Assembly (NCBI GenBank): GCA_021234155.1
Contig: JAJEKV010000026.1
Coordinates: forward strand, 3,894,644 to 3,958,643
Direction: 5' to 3'
Origin: Isoetes taiwanensis
Taxonomy: Eukaryota; Streptophyta; Lycopodiopsida; Isoetales; Isoetaceae
DNA length: 64,000 nucleotides
Shown here piece by piece: positions 13,731 to 25,063 of the stretch. Both the position numbers and the translations under genes were made by a program. The notes below the pieces were generated by a model. That model ran no database searches. It saw only the letters and a program-made list of their open reading frames with translations, and was not told the origin of the DNA. How positions within the stretch are numbered: position 1 is the first letter of the stretch; the number at the start of each line of letters is the position of its first letter.

Positions 13731-13938
13731 GTTAAGTATTTAATTAAAGTGGGACAAATCTTGAATTTTGGGACTTCGGTTGAAAATGGGACTCACACAC
13801 CATAAAAAAATTTCACGAGATTGATTGCTTGAATAGAATTACACATGACACACATAGAATTGGGTTACTTGTTTTCCCTCATAAATTTTACAAACCACTA
13901 GTTGAGAAAGTTTTCAAACTTCTCAATATTATGTACCC

Positions 13939-16416
13939 TCATACAATGATATAGCATGGAGGTTGCTCATGGCCTTGTCCATCTCCTTTCTTGGGATCTT
14001 GTGTGTGTTGTCTTTTGCAATGTGAGAACTTGGATATGACCATACCACACCTCCACAATTCCCTCCTTTGAGGGGTCGGCATAATTGCCCTCACTTCTTC
14101 TCCCAGCCGGTCGGTGTATTGCTCCTTCAAGTTGCCCTTCTTGTGTCCCCAATGGGCTCCCAATATTGAATTTGGAATCGGGGGCCTAACTCTCCTCTCC
14201 ATCGAGGCATAGTGGTGGTCACATCGAGAGAGTGCCACCCCTAACCATATTGGGCCGATCCTCATCATCGGGCCTTACTAGCACAAAGTATCCTTCCTTG
14301 ATGTCCTCAAAGGGATCCCACTCGGGAAGATCAAACCATACCCGGCTTTGAGGCCTTACTTCCCACAAACCACTTGGAACCCTTGTTGGGACCAAGTGAG
14401 CATTCTTAGGCGTGCTTGCACCTTGAGAACCCTCCCATCTTGACTCACGTAAGGGCAGACTCTTAGCTCCCTCCCACATGGCATTTGGGTTTCTAAGCAT
14501 GTCACAACTTTCTGATTGATTAGGAGTCCATTTGATTTTTCTTAAGAGTGGAGGTGTGCTTTCCATTTTGAACATCATCGGTCGTTATGTAATCCTTGAT
14601 GCCCTTCACCCGGTTGGCTAGAGTCTTTGACTGTCTTGAAGGGAGGTAGTGGTTTGGCTGCCCTTTAGGAATGAGAACTTCACCCGACACCCCTTTGCCA
14701 CAACTCGATACCTTGTACGGGGCATCCACAACTTGTCACCTGGTCTCCACTTATATTGCATGATTGGTATTCCATCCCCTAACCCAAAACTTGGCCGAAG
14801 TGGCTTTGTGTGTCTGTCCATTTGGTCCCTTACCATCTAGCAAGTATCCTTCTACAAATGATTTCCAATCTGCAACCTCATCCATCAAAGCCATTGGGTT
14901 GGGGTCAATGCAGGTTCGGGGAGAGTGGTCCGTTCTCTCTCTTGAGCTTGGTGGAGAAAGTTTCAAAGAATCCATCTATATCATCATGCGTATGCCCAAC
15001 CATCATGAATCCCACTTTCACAACTTTGAATACTCCCCCTTCTTTGTCAAGTATGACATTGCCCCAAACATCCATCTATTCTTGTTTTCTTTCCAACGGT
15101 TGTCCAAGCCTGAACACATAGCTCCTCGAGGCGGTGATTTCTCAAGTAAAGGGAAATCATCCCAAGTCCTCCTTGATTCAATAGACACCTTGGATGTGAG
15201 CTTTTTTTTTATCGCCTTTGGTAACAAAGCGGTTGATCATCCATCAAAGCCTCAAAAATGGGTGCTGAAGGGAATACCTCCTCCCTCTCTATCGATCCTT
15301 TCTCTAGTGTTCTCGGGCACTTGAAAATAGAGCTCACATGGAAGTTTGGATCATCTCTCCATAGATCAAGCACAAAATGACCATATGTTTCGGTTCCAAT
15401 GTTAATACACCCGCCGGACTTACTTTCATCGGCGTTTTGACAGCGCTTGGGTAAAGAGATCTAGCTTTGGCAAGAAAGTCTTGTGTTGGTCCATCTTATC
15501 ATGAATTATACACAAAAATTTGTCCGGCTGCATCTCGGAAAATGTTCTCCTTTGCCAATACAAGCGTCTACATGATATTTGGTCCTTTGGTGATCGCAAA
15601 AATTGCTCCCTAATTGCCATTCTTTCTTTCTCTATTGCGGTTGATGCAAGTGTATCCTTGAGTTGAATGCAAGTGTTGCACTTTGAGAATGGCATGTGTT
15701 GTGGAGGACACTCCGCGTCAGAAGTGAGTGCTCCATAACTACTGAAATGTGATTGAGAAAGAGGCCTACCTCCGGTGGTTTCTAGGATGGAGTTGACCTC
15801 CTTAAAGGCACTCCTTGCGGATATAGTGTTGTGGCAACACTCTTTGCACCACTCGCACACCGTGCTTTCGTTCACTTCGACTTGTGAGGCATAGATTGAG
15901 ACATGTATCTCACAAAGCTCGAAGGCAATGGCCTTTAGAGTATTTGCTCTAGGTTCAAAAAGTGAGTGCATTACCATGTTGGAACAAAGTGTGCCCTTTT
16001 CTAACCTGCTCGATGTCGTAAAATGAAGACTTGCTCACCCCAAGAATCCATCTCAATGCTCTCATACATACCTTCATGCCCCTCAATTGATATAGTAGCC
16101 GTCACGTGTTTTTCATCATAGGCTGGAATTCCTACACAAGGGAGTAAAATGAAATTAATCCTATCTTTTTGAAGTTTGTCCAATGTATTGGGACCTTATG
16201 CGCGAGGTCATCCACATTTATGCGCAGCGTGCAATCTAGGTTGCAACACTCTTGTCCCCTAATTGCCTCCGGGTTTTCTTTGGTTGGTGCCATACTTTCC
16301 ATCCTTTCTAAATATTTGTCACTTCTAGGCCTCTTGGGCACCTTTTGGCTTTTATGAAAGACATAGCGTCTCTTCCTTGTGATCAAAGGATGCTCATCGA
16401 CCACCAAATCTTCCAC
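13939..16416 (-). pseudogene. DUF7869-type transposon-like protein, frameshifted
   Basis: Minus-strand reading in several frames gives the order expected for DUF7869 proteins, which are widespread in multicopy, probably mobile families. A basic N-terminus (KRPRSDKYLERM) and a CC..C cluster (QECCNLDCTLRINVDDL, about 16220) come first. A cysteine-rich linker (CEWCKECCHN; CPPQHMPFSKCNTC, 15426-15977) follows, then the core. Core motifs are IIHDKMDQHKTFLP (about 15500), DNRWKENKNRWMFG (about 15080) and VGHTHDDIDGFFETFS (about 14960). The C-terminal part includes QYKWRPGDKLWMP (about 14740) and EGYFVLVRPDDED (about 14280). At least five frame changes show it is not translatable as read. The biochemical activity of this family is not established to my knowledge. 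No terminal inverted repeats were located. Confidence 0.75.
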
Positions 16417-16817
16417 ATGGCCTTGGGTGGGCCTTGGGGTGTGTGTCGATGGGGCATTCTAGAATATCACCATTCTTGTGTGTAATATATCTAATTGGCC
16501 ATCTCAGGCGAGCTTGGGACTCCGGCAGCCCCGAGCACACACAATGCAATCACTAGAGCTTCCACGGGACATGATTGTATCAACTTCGATAAGAAGCTTC
16601 ACAATGCCAACTCCAAGATGTTCATCTCGACCTCTCATCATTCACACTATCAAATGGATCAGCTGCGGTTATTATGCCCTCTGCAAATACCCGAATGCAG
16701 TTTGCAAGGGTGCAACAAAAGGCAACCCATCTTCCTCCATTGGAGCCTAGGGCAATGGCCTCCTTTGGACTTCCCTGGCTCCATTTACTCATCTCACATG
16801 CTTGAATGAAAAAGCTC

Positions 16818-17070
16818 ACATTAAAACCATATAGCCCCAAAACACCACAAATATGACCATATGAACCATATAAAACCATACAAACATATTAAATATAACC
16901 ATATTAAATCATACAACCATATTAACTAAAATCATATAACCATATTAAAGCATACAACCACACTCATTCTAAAACCATATGTAAACATTGTAACCATATA
17001 TAACCATTGAAACTATTCAACCATTGAAACCTTATTAAATACATAAGATAACATATATAAACATATAACC
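16818..17070. repeat. AACCATAT-rich degenerate tandem tract
   Basis: The words ACCATAT, ACCATATTAAA and ATATAACCAT recur about every 15-30 bases over roughly 250 bp. This looks like a decayed short-period satellite. Confidence 0.75.
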
Positions 17071-17999
17071 TACCCTTTCATATCTTGTCGCTGGCCGCGT
17101 GGCCTCTTGAGGTGAAACCGTGGGCCATGTCATTATCTCACTTGCCCGTCATGGAGGGCATGGCCACACGCGTGAAGTTTATTATTGCACTTTTACGAGG
17201 TTTAGGGGTGCGGACCCAGTGCTTGCACCCTCTTCCTCTCCCCAGACCATTCTTCCTCTTCCTCTCCCAGGCCATTCTTGCTTTCTGTGTTTTCCTTGGC
17301 CCGCTTTGCGTCAAGGCGTCGTCGACCCGGCCGATTCAAAGGCCATCTTATGACGGCGGCTTTGGTCGCCGGATCGGGGCGCTTCCGGTAGAAGTTCTGT
17401 GAGATTCATTGTTGGCGGGCGTTCTGACGAGAAGAAAGTGAGGCCCCTTTTAGTGCTGCTTTTTTAGTTTTACGTAAGTCCTTTAGTGCATTTTACTTAT
17501 ATTCATTTGTTAGAGGCTCTTATTAATCCTCGATACAATTCTGACCCGACAAATCCTTATTCACGCTTTGCCAGCGACTATACCCACATGGGGCGAACTC
17601 GGAAGCCTCCTCCTCATCCGACAAATCTTCGGGTATGTTTTTGTAATATCATACCCTTTTTTTAATCTCATTTCTCTAAATTGTTCTCCCACGTTTCTCA
17701 TCTTTGTTCTCCACTTGTTCTCTGTTTTTTCTCATTAATGTCACTAATCTCACTTAGTTATCTTTTTTCCCTTTGTATTGTTTTCTGTTTTTTGTTATAT
17801 TTTTTCTTGCTTGTGGTTGAATTTAATACATTGTAGAGGCACAAAGTGAGAATAGTGGTTAAAGTAGTAGCAAGCAACCTTAGAGATAGAAATCATCGAG
17901 GTGGTGTTAGGAACTAAGATATTCGAGCATTAGCAGAACATAACTAGGAATGTCTTTCTCCCGGCAAGAACTAAGAATAGGAATTGCTTCACATAATCT
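17071..17999. other. No recognised gene; GC rises from about 17.1 kb
   Basis: A 105-residue plus-strand frame at 17085-17402 has no recognisable motif and may be chance. T-rich sequence with TTCTCC/TTTTTC runs fills 17640-17810. Confidence 0.4.
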
Positions 18000-19570
18000 C
18001 CATTTCTAACTCAAGCAAATCCCTTTAGAGGAGACATGCGAGAAGGGAGTGGCGAGTTGGGAATACTTCAGCTTGCCAACAATCCAGGAAGTACGGGGCC
18101 TTCTTCGTTCAGCGGTCGAAACTTTCCGACTTTCGGCGAAGAGTGTACACTCGGGCTGTTGGCCGGTTGAGGATTCTCGACTTCGCGGATCCGGAATTAC
18201 CTGACTGCAATGCTTCACATTCTTTAGGAACCACTGCTGCAGCCTTCTCGACTCGTGAGTCGAGTAATGACTCTGCCAATGGCTCTTTTGTGCGTCGCCG
18301 AGGTGCCTCACCAGTCACGAGCCACTCTCCTTGACCGCGAACCATGCTCGCCGAATATGTGCGAGGGCGGCTGGGGCGGGTGGAATTCGGCTTGACTTAA
18401 ACTGCGACCCCTGGCGGCGCTTTCTCGACTTCGTGAATTAGGCCTTGAGCTCTAGTGCACTCTGACATGTAGCTGCGGGGCGGTCTTAACCACTCTCCTT
18501 CCTATCTTCCTCGGACATTTAAGGAAGTGGTTTTGGAGGCCAATATAACGAATTCTCACTTTATTGTGGCCTCTACCCAATCAAAGGCCCAGTCTCCCGG
18601 ACCATCTTAGCTAGAATATTGCGAAGGGGATGGGCTCCTGATTCGTGGAGGCCCTCGGCGCGAAGGTGCTAGTGCACTCTGAAAGCGGCAACTCAGTCCC
18701 CCTCTAGAGCTGGCTGCGCGGCCAGTCTTAACAACTCTCCTTCTATCTTCCTCCGGACGTGCGAAGGGAAGTTGTTTTGGTATGCGAGGGCAATTCTTAG
18801 CACAACCGCAGGGAAACCCCGAGCTTGCTGTGGCCGCATTCTCGGCTCGCAGTGGGAGATGCCTACCCGCCTCCATGTGTACCATGGAGTTCTCGATGGC
18901 TAAAGGCATTCTCGACTTGCGAGCTGGAACTGAACATGAAATAGCGGTCGTATTCTCGGCTTCGCTGTCGAGAATCCTCTAACCCGACCAATTCTCGTAT
19001 TATTGGTCCGCGATTGGCCTCTACCGGTCGAGCCACTCTGCATAGGGGAAACCATAGAGCTTCTTTATGCGCGCCCTGCTTGCAGTGGGAGTGCCTTAAC
19101 CAGCGGCACTCAGGTGTGTACTACTTGGGAGTTCTGGTAACGATTCGCATTCTCGACTTCGCCAAATCGAGAGAATCATAACCGACCAATTCTCGTGTAT
19201 GGTAGCGATTGGCCTCGACCGGTCGAGTCACTCTCCTTCAAACCATCTTCATCGGTATTGCAGAAGGGAGGGGCTCGGACTGGTGGAGGCCTCTACAACT
19301 AACCCGCGAGGGAAACCACGAGAGAGGAAGCCAAGGCTTGCATTCTCTACAAAATCTTGCACTTTCTATTCTCACGTTTTTAGTCCCAAGTGCCTCTAGC
19401 ACAGCTAGAGCCACTCTCCTTTGAACCATCTTCCTCCGAATATTGCGAAGAGGTGGTTGGGCCCCGAGTGAAGCCCCTCCGGCTAACTACAAGAGGATGC
19501 ATTTGAACCCGCATCTCGGGCCCTTTAGACCTAGCACGATCTATGTACAACATTCCAAGTAAGCAGTCCA
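18000..19570. repeat. Degenerate tandem array with CCACTCTCCTT and TTCTCGACTTCG words
   Basis: A CCACTCTCCTT-like word recurs near 18320, 18493, 18733, 19028, 19222 and 19410, spaced 173-295 bp. It is often followed by ACCATCTTCCTCCGAATATTGCGAAG-like sequence and a GTGGAGGCC-like word. TTCTCGACTTCG-like words occur near 18173, 18246, 18422, 18912, 18952 and 19147. These are diverged direct repeats with no long coding frame. Confidence 0.7.
18247..18264. repeat. Perfect hairpin CTCGACTC-GT-GAGTCGAG
   Basis: Two 8-base arms (18247-18254 and 18257-18264) are exactly complementary. This is one member of the TCGACT/AGTCGA hairpin family of the 18-26 kb block. Confidence 0.85.
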
Positions 19571-21044
19571 TAAAAAAAACACACCTAAAAGCGGGCTATT
19601 TCTTTACCCCGATCCATTGTTTCCTTTAGAGCATCTCTCAACCCGGAGAAGAGTAAAATCATCTCGAAGCTGAAAATCTTTGGACAAGGGAAGCGATGAA
19701 TCCGTCGAGCTTATCAGCGGTTCCATTATTTAAACCGCAGGCGGCATGTTCTACAAAGCGAAATAACATAGGCATCTCGAAACTCACCTCTTCCGCGGTA
19801 ATTCCTTGGGCCAACGTATCCGCCGGATCAGCGACCTCACCTAGAGTCTTTGCTTCTTCTCATTCGGTCTCTTCAAGAGTGTATTCGCATCTAATACTTG
19901 TATCCTTTGCGATTCTTCGCGTATCCCGTTCCATGGCCCGGCGGTGTAGAGTTCAGGTCTGCAGCAGCTCCTCTCCGCTTCCTACCTTAGCTCGTTGCTC
20001 ATCGATCAAATCAGCGCTTACAATAGGGCCGGTAGCGGTCGGAAAACACACATATACAAGGCCGTTAGCGGCGTCAGCGTCGCGGCGCCATTCGGAAGTC
20101 GCTAACGGTCGATGCTCCCCTCCGAACTCAAAGGTCCCCAATCGCGAGGAAGATAAACTTCGCTCTCGCTCACTTAGTCCCTTGATGTGATTAAATTTCG
20201 AAATAGTGTTTGGGCGGGCTAAAGCCGGCCAGTCTTGTACTATAGCCCGCTTCTTTTCATAAATGATTGCATGTCCTTAACTTTCAATTAAAAGAACGCT
20301 CGATCTTTTTTACATGCAGTCCTAAAACTCACAGCGCCGTGGAGGAGACTTAATTCTGAGAGGGGTCGAAGAGGATGAGAGAGGGCATCTGACATATGAC
20401 TCGATCAAGAATCAGGCCCAGGAGGATGCTTCTACCGGCAGAAGAAGAAGACAAACACCCCGGTGAGCTCACGAGGTTTTTCTTTTGTCGAAATACCTTA
20501 AGCGATCCATCATTTCTTCTTGCTGCGGCATTCACCTCGGACTCACTTGGTGATCAGCGGCGAACTCCATTCTTAGTCATCGAGGAATTTGGAAATGAGC
20601 TTCTTGAAACGGCGTGATTCTTGGTGGTATGTCGGTATTCGACAAGTGGGAAGAGAAAGACTGTTTCTACACCAAAGGGACAAGAAGAGCTCAGGAGACA
20701 AGTACAAAGAAAATCGGTGTTGTGCTCTCCGATCTCTGCGCTTGATTCAAAGCATTTAACACTACATGTCGAGGGACTGCCGGAAAAGTAAGTTCTATCA
20801 CACCAAAAATTAGCAGTTTCAAATTATTCTCACTCTTCCATGAGCAAGGCTAAGGGCAGAAAAAAGGCCGGCGCCTTTAAATTGTCGAGAACCTTGGGTG
20901 GAAGGATCACGGAAGGGATGAAGGAGTAGGAACCCTAACATCCGGGGGAGCTTGGTATGGAGATTTCGAGTCGGGGAAAAGCATTTCAATGGGGGGAGCT
21001 TCACTTCTCTTGTCTTTGAAGACTCTACAACACTCTGATGGGGA
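19571..21044. other. GC-richer stretch with unrecognised frames
   Basis: The longest frame is plus-strand 19696-20190 (164 residues; Ser/Arg-rich, starts MNPSSLSAVPLF). The opposite strand also reads protein-like pieces at 19953-20141 (LIDEQRAKVGSGEELLQ). Neither strand shows a domain I know, so I make no gene call. A 73-residue frame at 20396-20617 is also unidentified. Confidence 0.3.
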
Positions 21045-21668
21045 ATGAAGTTGTGGTTCATACACAAAAAGTCCACAAAAAACAAAGATGGGGAAGATGA
21101 CACCACACGGGAGGAATCCGGAGATGATGAAGGAGGCGAAGATATGGTCGAGTCCCCAATAATGGATCAGATGATCGGATCAGGATTTCAAAGAGAGGGG
21201 CGGAAAATGGAGCTGACTAGCTTCATTATTATCCGTTGGGAATATCACCAAGTGCTTCTTTGGACATTAGGCAATTTGAAGGTTTGCCGCGGGAGATGCC
21301 GTCTTGTTCAACCATTGGGGAATTTAATCCAGCACACATGCTGGAGATTACGGGCTCATCATGGTGCGACATCCGTTGGTGATCAATGCCTGCCGGATGT
21401 CATACCTTTAGCAATCGGCCGTTGAGTTGTTCATTTGGAAGTCTCGAGGAAGATCGAAGGGAAAAAGCGTCCGGTTCGGGTTGTAGACGGTCGGCGATTG
21501 ATGAGGAAGCGCCAAGTTGCCCAGGCGAGAAAGGAGGTGCGCAAAGGATCAAGGATAGATATGCCAAAAGCGAGAGTCGAGGAGTTCTTTGGTGGAGAGC
21601 GCCCGACCGCCGAAGCGGCGGCGTATGCTTTTGCGAACACAATAGCGGCGGTGCGATACGTAAGGTAA
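21045..21668 (+). pseudogene. Unidentified ORF island 1 (acidic then basic segment)
   Basis: Plus-strand reading starts MKLWFIHKKSTKNKDGEDD, with an acidic stretch (EESGDDEGGED). After a frame change it continues at 21435-21668 with a basic, helix-like segment (MRKRQVAQARKEVRKGSR) and PTAEAAAYAFANTIAA. A possible donor (GTAAGG) follows. I do not recognise the family. Its codon texture looks protein-derived, unlike the AT-rich DNA around it. It may be the 5' part of the same broken gene as the islands to its right. Confidence 0.35.
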
Positions 21669-21976
21669 ATAATCTTTCCATTCTTCGAATCTTTCCATTC
21701 AGCGGGGTTTCCTTCAGCGAGTCGAAAGCGAGTCTTCCGAGAAAATCAAAGGATCGCTAACATTTACTTCGGAGTTATTAGACATTGGGGTTTTCATTTC
21801 GCGAGTGAAAGCCTAACATTTTCGATTATGCTTTCTGAGAAAATCGGAAAAAAAGGATCACGAGCTTTCGACTTCGCCAGTATGAGAAAAGATAAGTAAT
21901 TAGAAATTAGGCGTTCAAAGGAGAAAGCCTTTCGTCTAATATTTTCCGATTATCAATATTAATTCCGGTTTTGTAG

Positions 21977-22673
21977 ATGCTTTCGCTCGACATTTGGTGC
22001 ATTGGTCCAATGCAGCCCTTATCCCGACCGGATCATACAAAGGCAACAGTGAAAAGCATTGGGTTGTCCTCGGCGTCCTAAAGGAAACAGGGCTCCAGCG
22101 GAAAGTGGAAGACCTTTGAGAAACTATGCAGATATGTTCACTGGAGGGACAGGAAGATGATGAGGAGAGGGAAGAAGAGGAGAAGAAGAAGAGAACACCA
22201 AGGAAATTAGTGAGTCTTTTCTGGACTAAATGACTCCCTCATTCTTATGCTTTCTGGGGAGAAATGGTGAGATATGGGGCTCAATGGACACGGGCAAGCT
22301 GAAGGACGACAGAATGGAGAATTTCCAACGGCCGGACCCCAAGTTGTTTGACAAGCGGTTCATGAAGAGGATCTGTGGGCCTCACGGACAAAGAAACGCT
22401 TTGACCTACAAGGCGAGAATCTTGGATGGAACAATCCTGCTAAGGAAGACTAGGAGTTCTAAAATGCGGGATTTTAAAGGATTATGCCACGATCCTGGCG
22501 ACAAAGCGGCGTCGTCGTTAGAAGGCATCCGCGGAGTTACGCAGCGTTGCATCTAATGAATACCATGATTTTGATTATTACAAGGAAAAGGCTGCCCTTG
22601 ATGAGGAAGACATGAAGGAATTGAACCGTCTCTATGTCAACCCTACATCAACACCAAAGCTGGCGTAGCGTCA
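21977..22673 (+). pseudogene. Unidentified ORF island 2
   Basis: A TTTTGTAG acceptor-like site at about 21970 precedes a plus-strand frame (HAFARHLVHWSNAALIPTG). Frame changes follow, then an EEEEKKK-rich run (about 22160-22200). A closing piece, NEYHDFDYYKEKAALDEEDM, comes just before 22660. No known domain was seen. Confidence 0.3.
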
Positions 22674-22794
22674 AAACCCTTCCTTTTCCACGAGCGTGCT
22701 ATGACAATTCGAAAAGGAAGCTTGGATTGGGGGTGGTCCCATTTAAGGCGATTTATAGCTCCCCATTTTCGGTAACTTTGGGGCACAAAGGGAT

Positions 22795-23277
22795 TTGGTG
22801 GTCCGAACAGGCACGGACCTGGCGGGCACTATTTGCCATCAATATGATCGAAGACCCCACCCTTTTTTTATGACAAAGTCGACCGCAGGCGATTGGTACA
22901 AGACATGTCACGGACATGACCGACACTGGATACTTTTCGGTTTCCTTGTCTTTTGCATGCCGAGACAATCGGACAACCGCTTTGTCTCCCAATGGGCGGT
23001 GATATTAACTTCACCAACAAGATCATGCACTCCATATACAAACTTGATCATGAGTGCAGACTTGGCTTGCCAAGGCACCAAGCTTAGCCAACATAGTTTT
23101 GGTTTTGATTTCAAGATCGAGGATCGACTGGATAAGTGGTGGTCTAGCGAGCATCATTATCTTGACAAGTTCATGATCTCTCAAGAGCGGATGGAACCCC
23201 GGAAGGGGGGGTTTATGGAGGATGTTCCATCGATGGACAAGGTCAACAAAGATGGCGCTGACCGATCCTATACATAG
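22795..23277 (+). pseudogene. Unidentified ORF island 3 (160 codons open)
   Basis: An open plus-strand frame includes MVVRTGTDLAGTICHQYD and DFKIEDRLDKWW. Adjacent frames also give protein-like text (GGDINFTNKIMHSIYKLDHE at about 22995), so the true frame changes within the island. The family is not recognised. It sits between island 2 and the FCP1-like domain, in the same orientation. Confidence 0.3.
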
Positions 23278-23632
23278 AATTCCTATCCGGCCAAGAGTTA
23301 TCAAGTACTTCATAACCAGCTTGGTGAGGAAGATCAAATTGTATGCGAAAGTGGTACATGAATGGCTGTTCTCTCGGGTGGTGATATGCTATTTGGAATG
23401 AAACCTATATCCGGTTGGAAATAAGGACATGGTTGAAACCATTGATCATACCCGGATACGCTTCATGAGGGCATTTCAGGGGGAGGAAGACAAATGGAAG
23501 CGATAAAGGCGGCGAGGGCGGGGAGACAAAGCCGGGAGAGCGAGGAATGTCGAAGGTTTGGACGAGAATGTTGCGAACACATTATTGAAAACCCGAGATT
23601 GAGGTGAGTTTACTTTGCTCTATCGGTGTTTT

Positions 23633-23703
23633 TCGACTTTCGAGTCGAGAAAACTTCGTTCCTTTCAATACCTTTTCTTTTTCATTCGACTTCGCGAGTC
23701 GAA
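23633..23703. repeat. Two adjacent TCGACT hairpins
   Basis: TCGACT-TTCG-AGTCGA (23633-23648) and TTCGACT-TCGCG-AGTCGAA (23685-23703) are both perfect inverted repeats with 4-5 nt loops. They lie just after a stop/possible donor near 23600 and before the FCP1-like frame. Confidence 0.85.
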
Positions 23704-23868
23704 AACTCATTTCCTTTTTCGACGGATGTCATCATTTCGTGGAATTCCGTGTCAACGACTCCGGATCATTGTCATTGGAAGCGGTTCGGTTCCGGCGAGG
23801 AGGAGAATGCACTTCCCAAAGACAATCGAGCAAAGACATCGTGCTAACGGCTTTAAACGACACGAGAA

Positions 23869-24587
23869 GATAATGATCCCGCATTTGGATCCCGATGAAC
23901 CCGGAAATATGGTCGAGCCAAACTCAAGCGGGATCGGTGGTCCCACCAAGCTTGTAATATTTGGCGTCAATGGAGTATTAGCTGCGGTATACCACAACAA
24001 AGGCGTCCCAAGAGATTAACACCTCGCAGATCCCAACCAAAACGAGCATAAAATAGTGTATCCGAGGCCTAGAGCTAAGGAAATTGTTGAATGGTGCAGG
24101 CGAAGGGGATTGAAGTGGGCATATGGTCTTGTATGGCAAAAGAAAAATATTGTCAATGTTCTTGGTGTTCTCGGCATTTTCAGTTTTGAAGTTCAAGTTC
24201 GTTTGGGGAAGCGAAAGGGTTGGCATGTGAAGGACCTCGATCCAGCCATCACAAAGGGGAAGCCTATAATGGTGAAAAGGTGGGCCCGGGGTTTATGAGC
24301 AATTCGGGACTATGGCAAACACAACAACGTTGATCATAGGCGACTCCTACAAGTGCTATCATAACGCCAAAAATACAATCATTGCTAAGCCATATCGACC
24401 GAAGAATATAGAGGCGGATAGGTGGTTGTCCTCGCCGGACTGTCTGTCTTGGCGGAATCCTCTTTGCCATTCTTGTGCGGCGATGTTAGCTACGAACTAT
24501 CCAGCCTCCACGAACCCGATCGAGAGAGCAAGCCGATCATGAAAGCTATGGACGACAAATACTTTGGTGAACAAGAAGAGTGAACCA
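23869..24587 (+). pseudogene. FCP1/NIF-type HAD phosphatase domain, frameshifted
   Basis: Frames read in order give the hallmarks of the FCP1-homology (NIF) branch of the HAD superfamily. These are TKLVIFGVNGVLAAVYHN (motif I region, about 23950; the usual first Asp, as in LVIFDVNG, reads Gly here), YPRPRAKEIVEWC (about 24060), an IWSCMAKKN-like segment in another frame (about 24125), KPIMVKR (about 24265) and TTLIIGDSYKCYHNA (about 24325; usually IDDSPYK). A C-terminal tail CGDVSYELSSLHEP ends in a stop near 24585. Known FCP1-type enzymes dephosphorylate Ser/Thr, classically in the RNA polymerase II C-terminal domain. Both motif Asp changes and at least three frame changes argue against activity. 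Plants carry many such HAD/NIF genes, so this may be a host-gene relic or a gene carried by a mobile element. Confidence 0.6.
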
Positions 24588-24686
24588 CGCTTTCGGATAG
24601 TCAAATTGTGTGAATATTGTAATCGAACGTGAACACATGTATTGACCATTTTGTAATGAATATACTTGTATATATTGAGTTTTTGA

Positions 24687-24990
24687 TGCCTTTTCGACTC
24701 CGAGTCAGAAAGGCATGCTTGTCCTGTTGATGAAACCATTTGTATGTTTGATTGTGTTCTTGGATGCGAAAGCCACAATCTATTATGATAATGCTTATAC
24801 ATTGGGTTTCACGGGCCTTTCTCGACTCGCTGAAGTCGAGAAAGGCATGTCGTTGCCTCGCTGACGAAAGCATTTGTATGCTTCCGTGTGTGATTGGATG
24901 CAACCATATTCTAATGAGAATGGTTGTACTTTTGATTTTATGGGCCTTTCTTGACTCATGAGTCGAGAAAGACACTACTTCCCCCGTCAT
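24687..24990. repeat. Three tandem ~130-bp units, each headed by a TTTCTCGACT/AGTCGAGAAA hairpin
   Basis: Units start at about 24687, 24815 and 24944. Each opens with GCCTTTCTCGACT..AGTCGAGAAAGGC, which in the middle unit is a perfect 13-bp stem (24815-24827 with 24834-24846, loop CGCTGA). The first two continue with a CATTTGTATG word and GGATGC. The array starts about 100 bp after the FCP1-like stop codon. Confidence 0.85.
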
Positions 24991-25063
24991 TGGATGCGGT
25001 TGTATGGATTGAATGTTCTCCGTTGTAATTTGATTTCAACATTCTTTTCTTCGTTTTTGACTA

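Noticed and set aside
19696-20190. 164-codon Ser/Arg-rich ORF as a gene
   Set aside because: Both strands read equally protein-like, no domain, and it lies next to a degenerate repeat array; kept only as a note.
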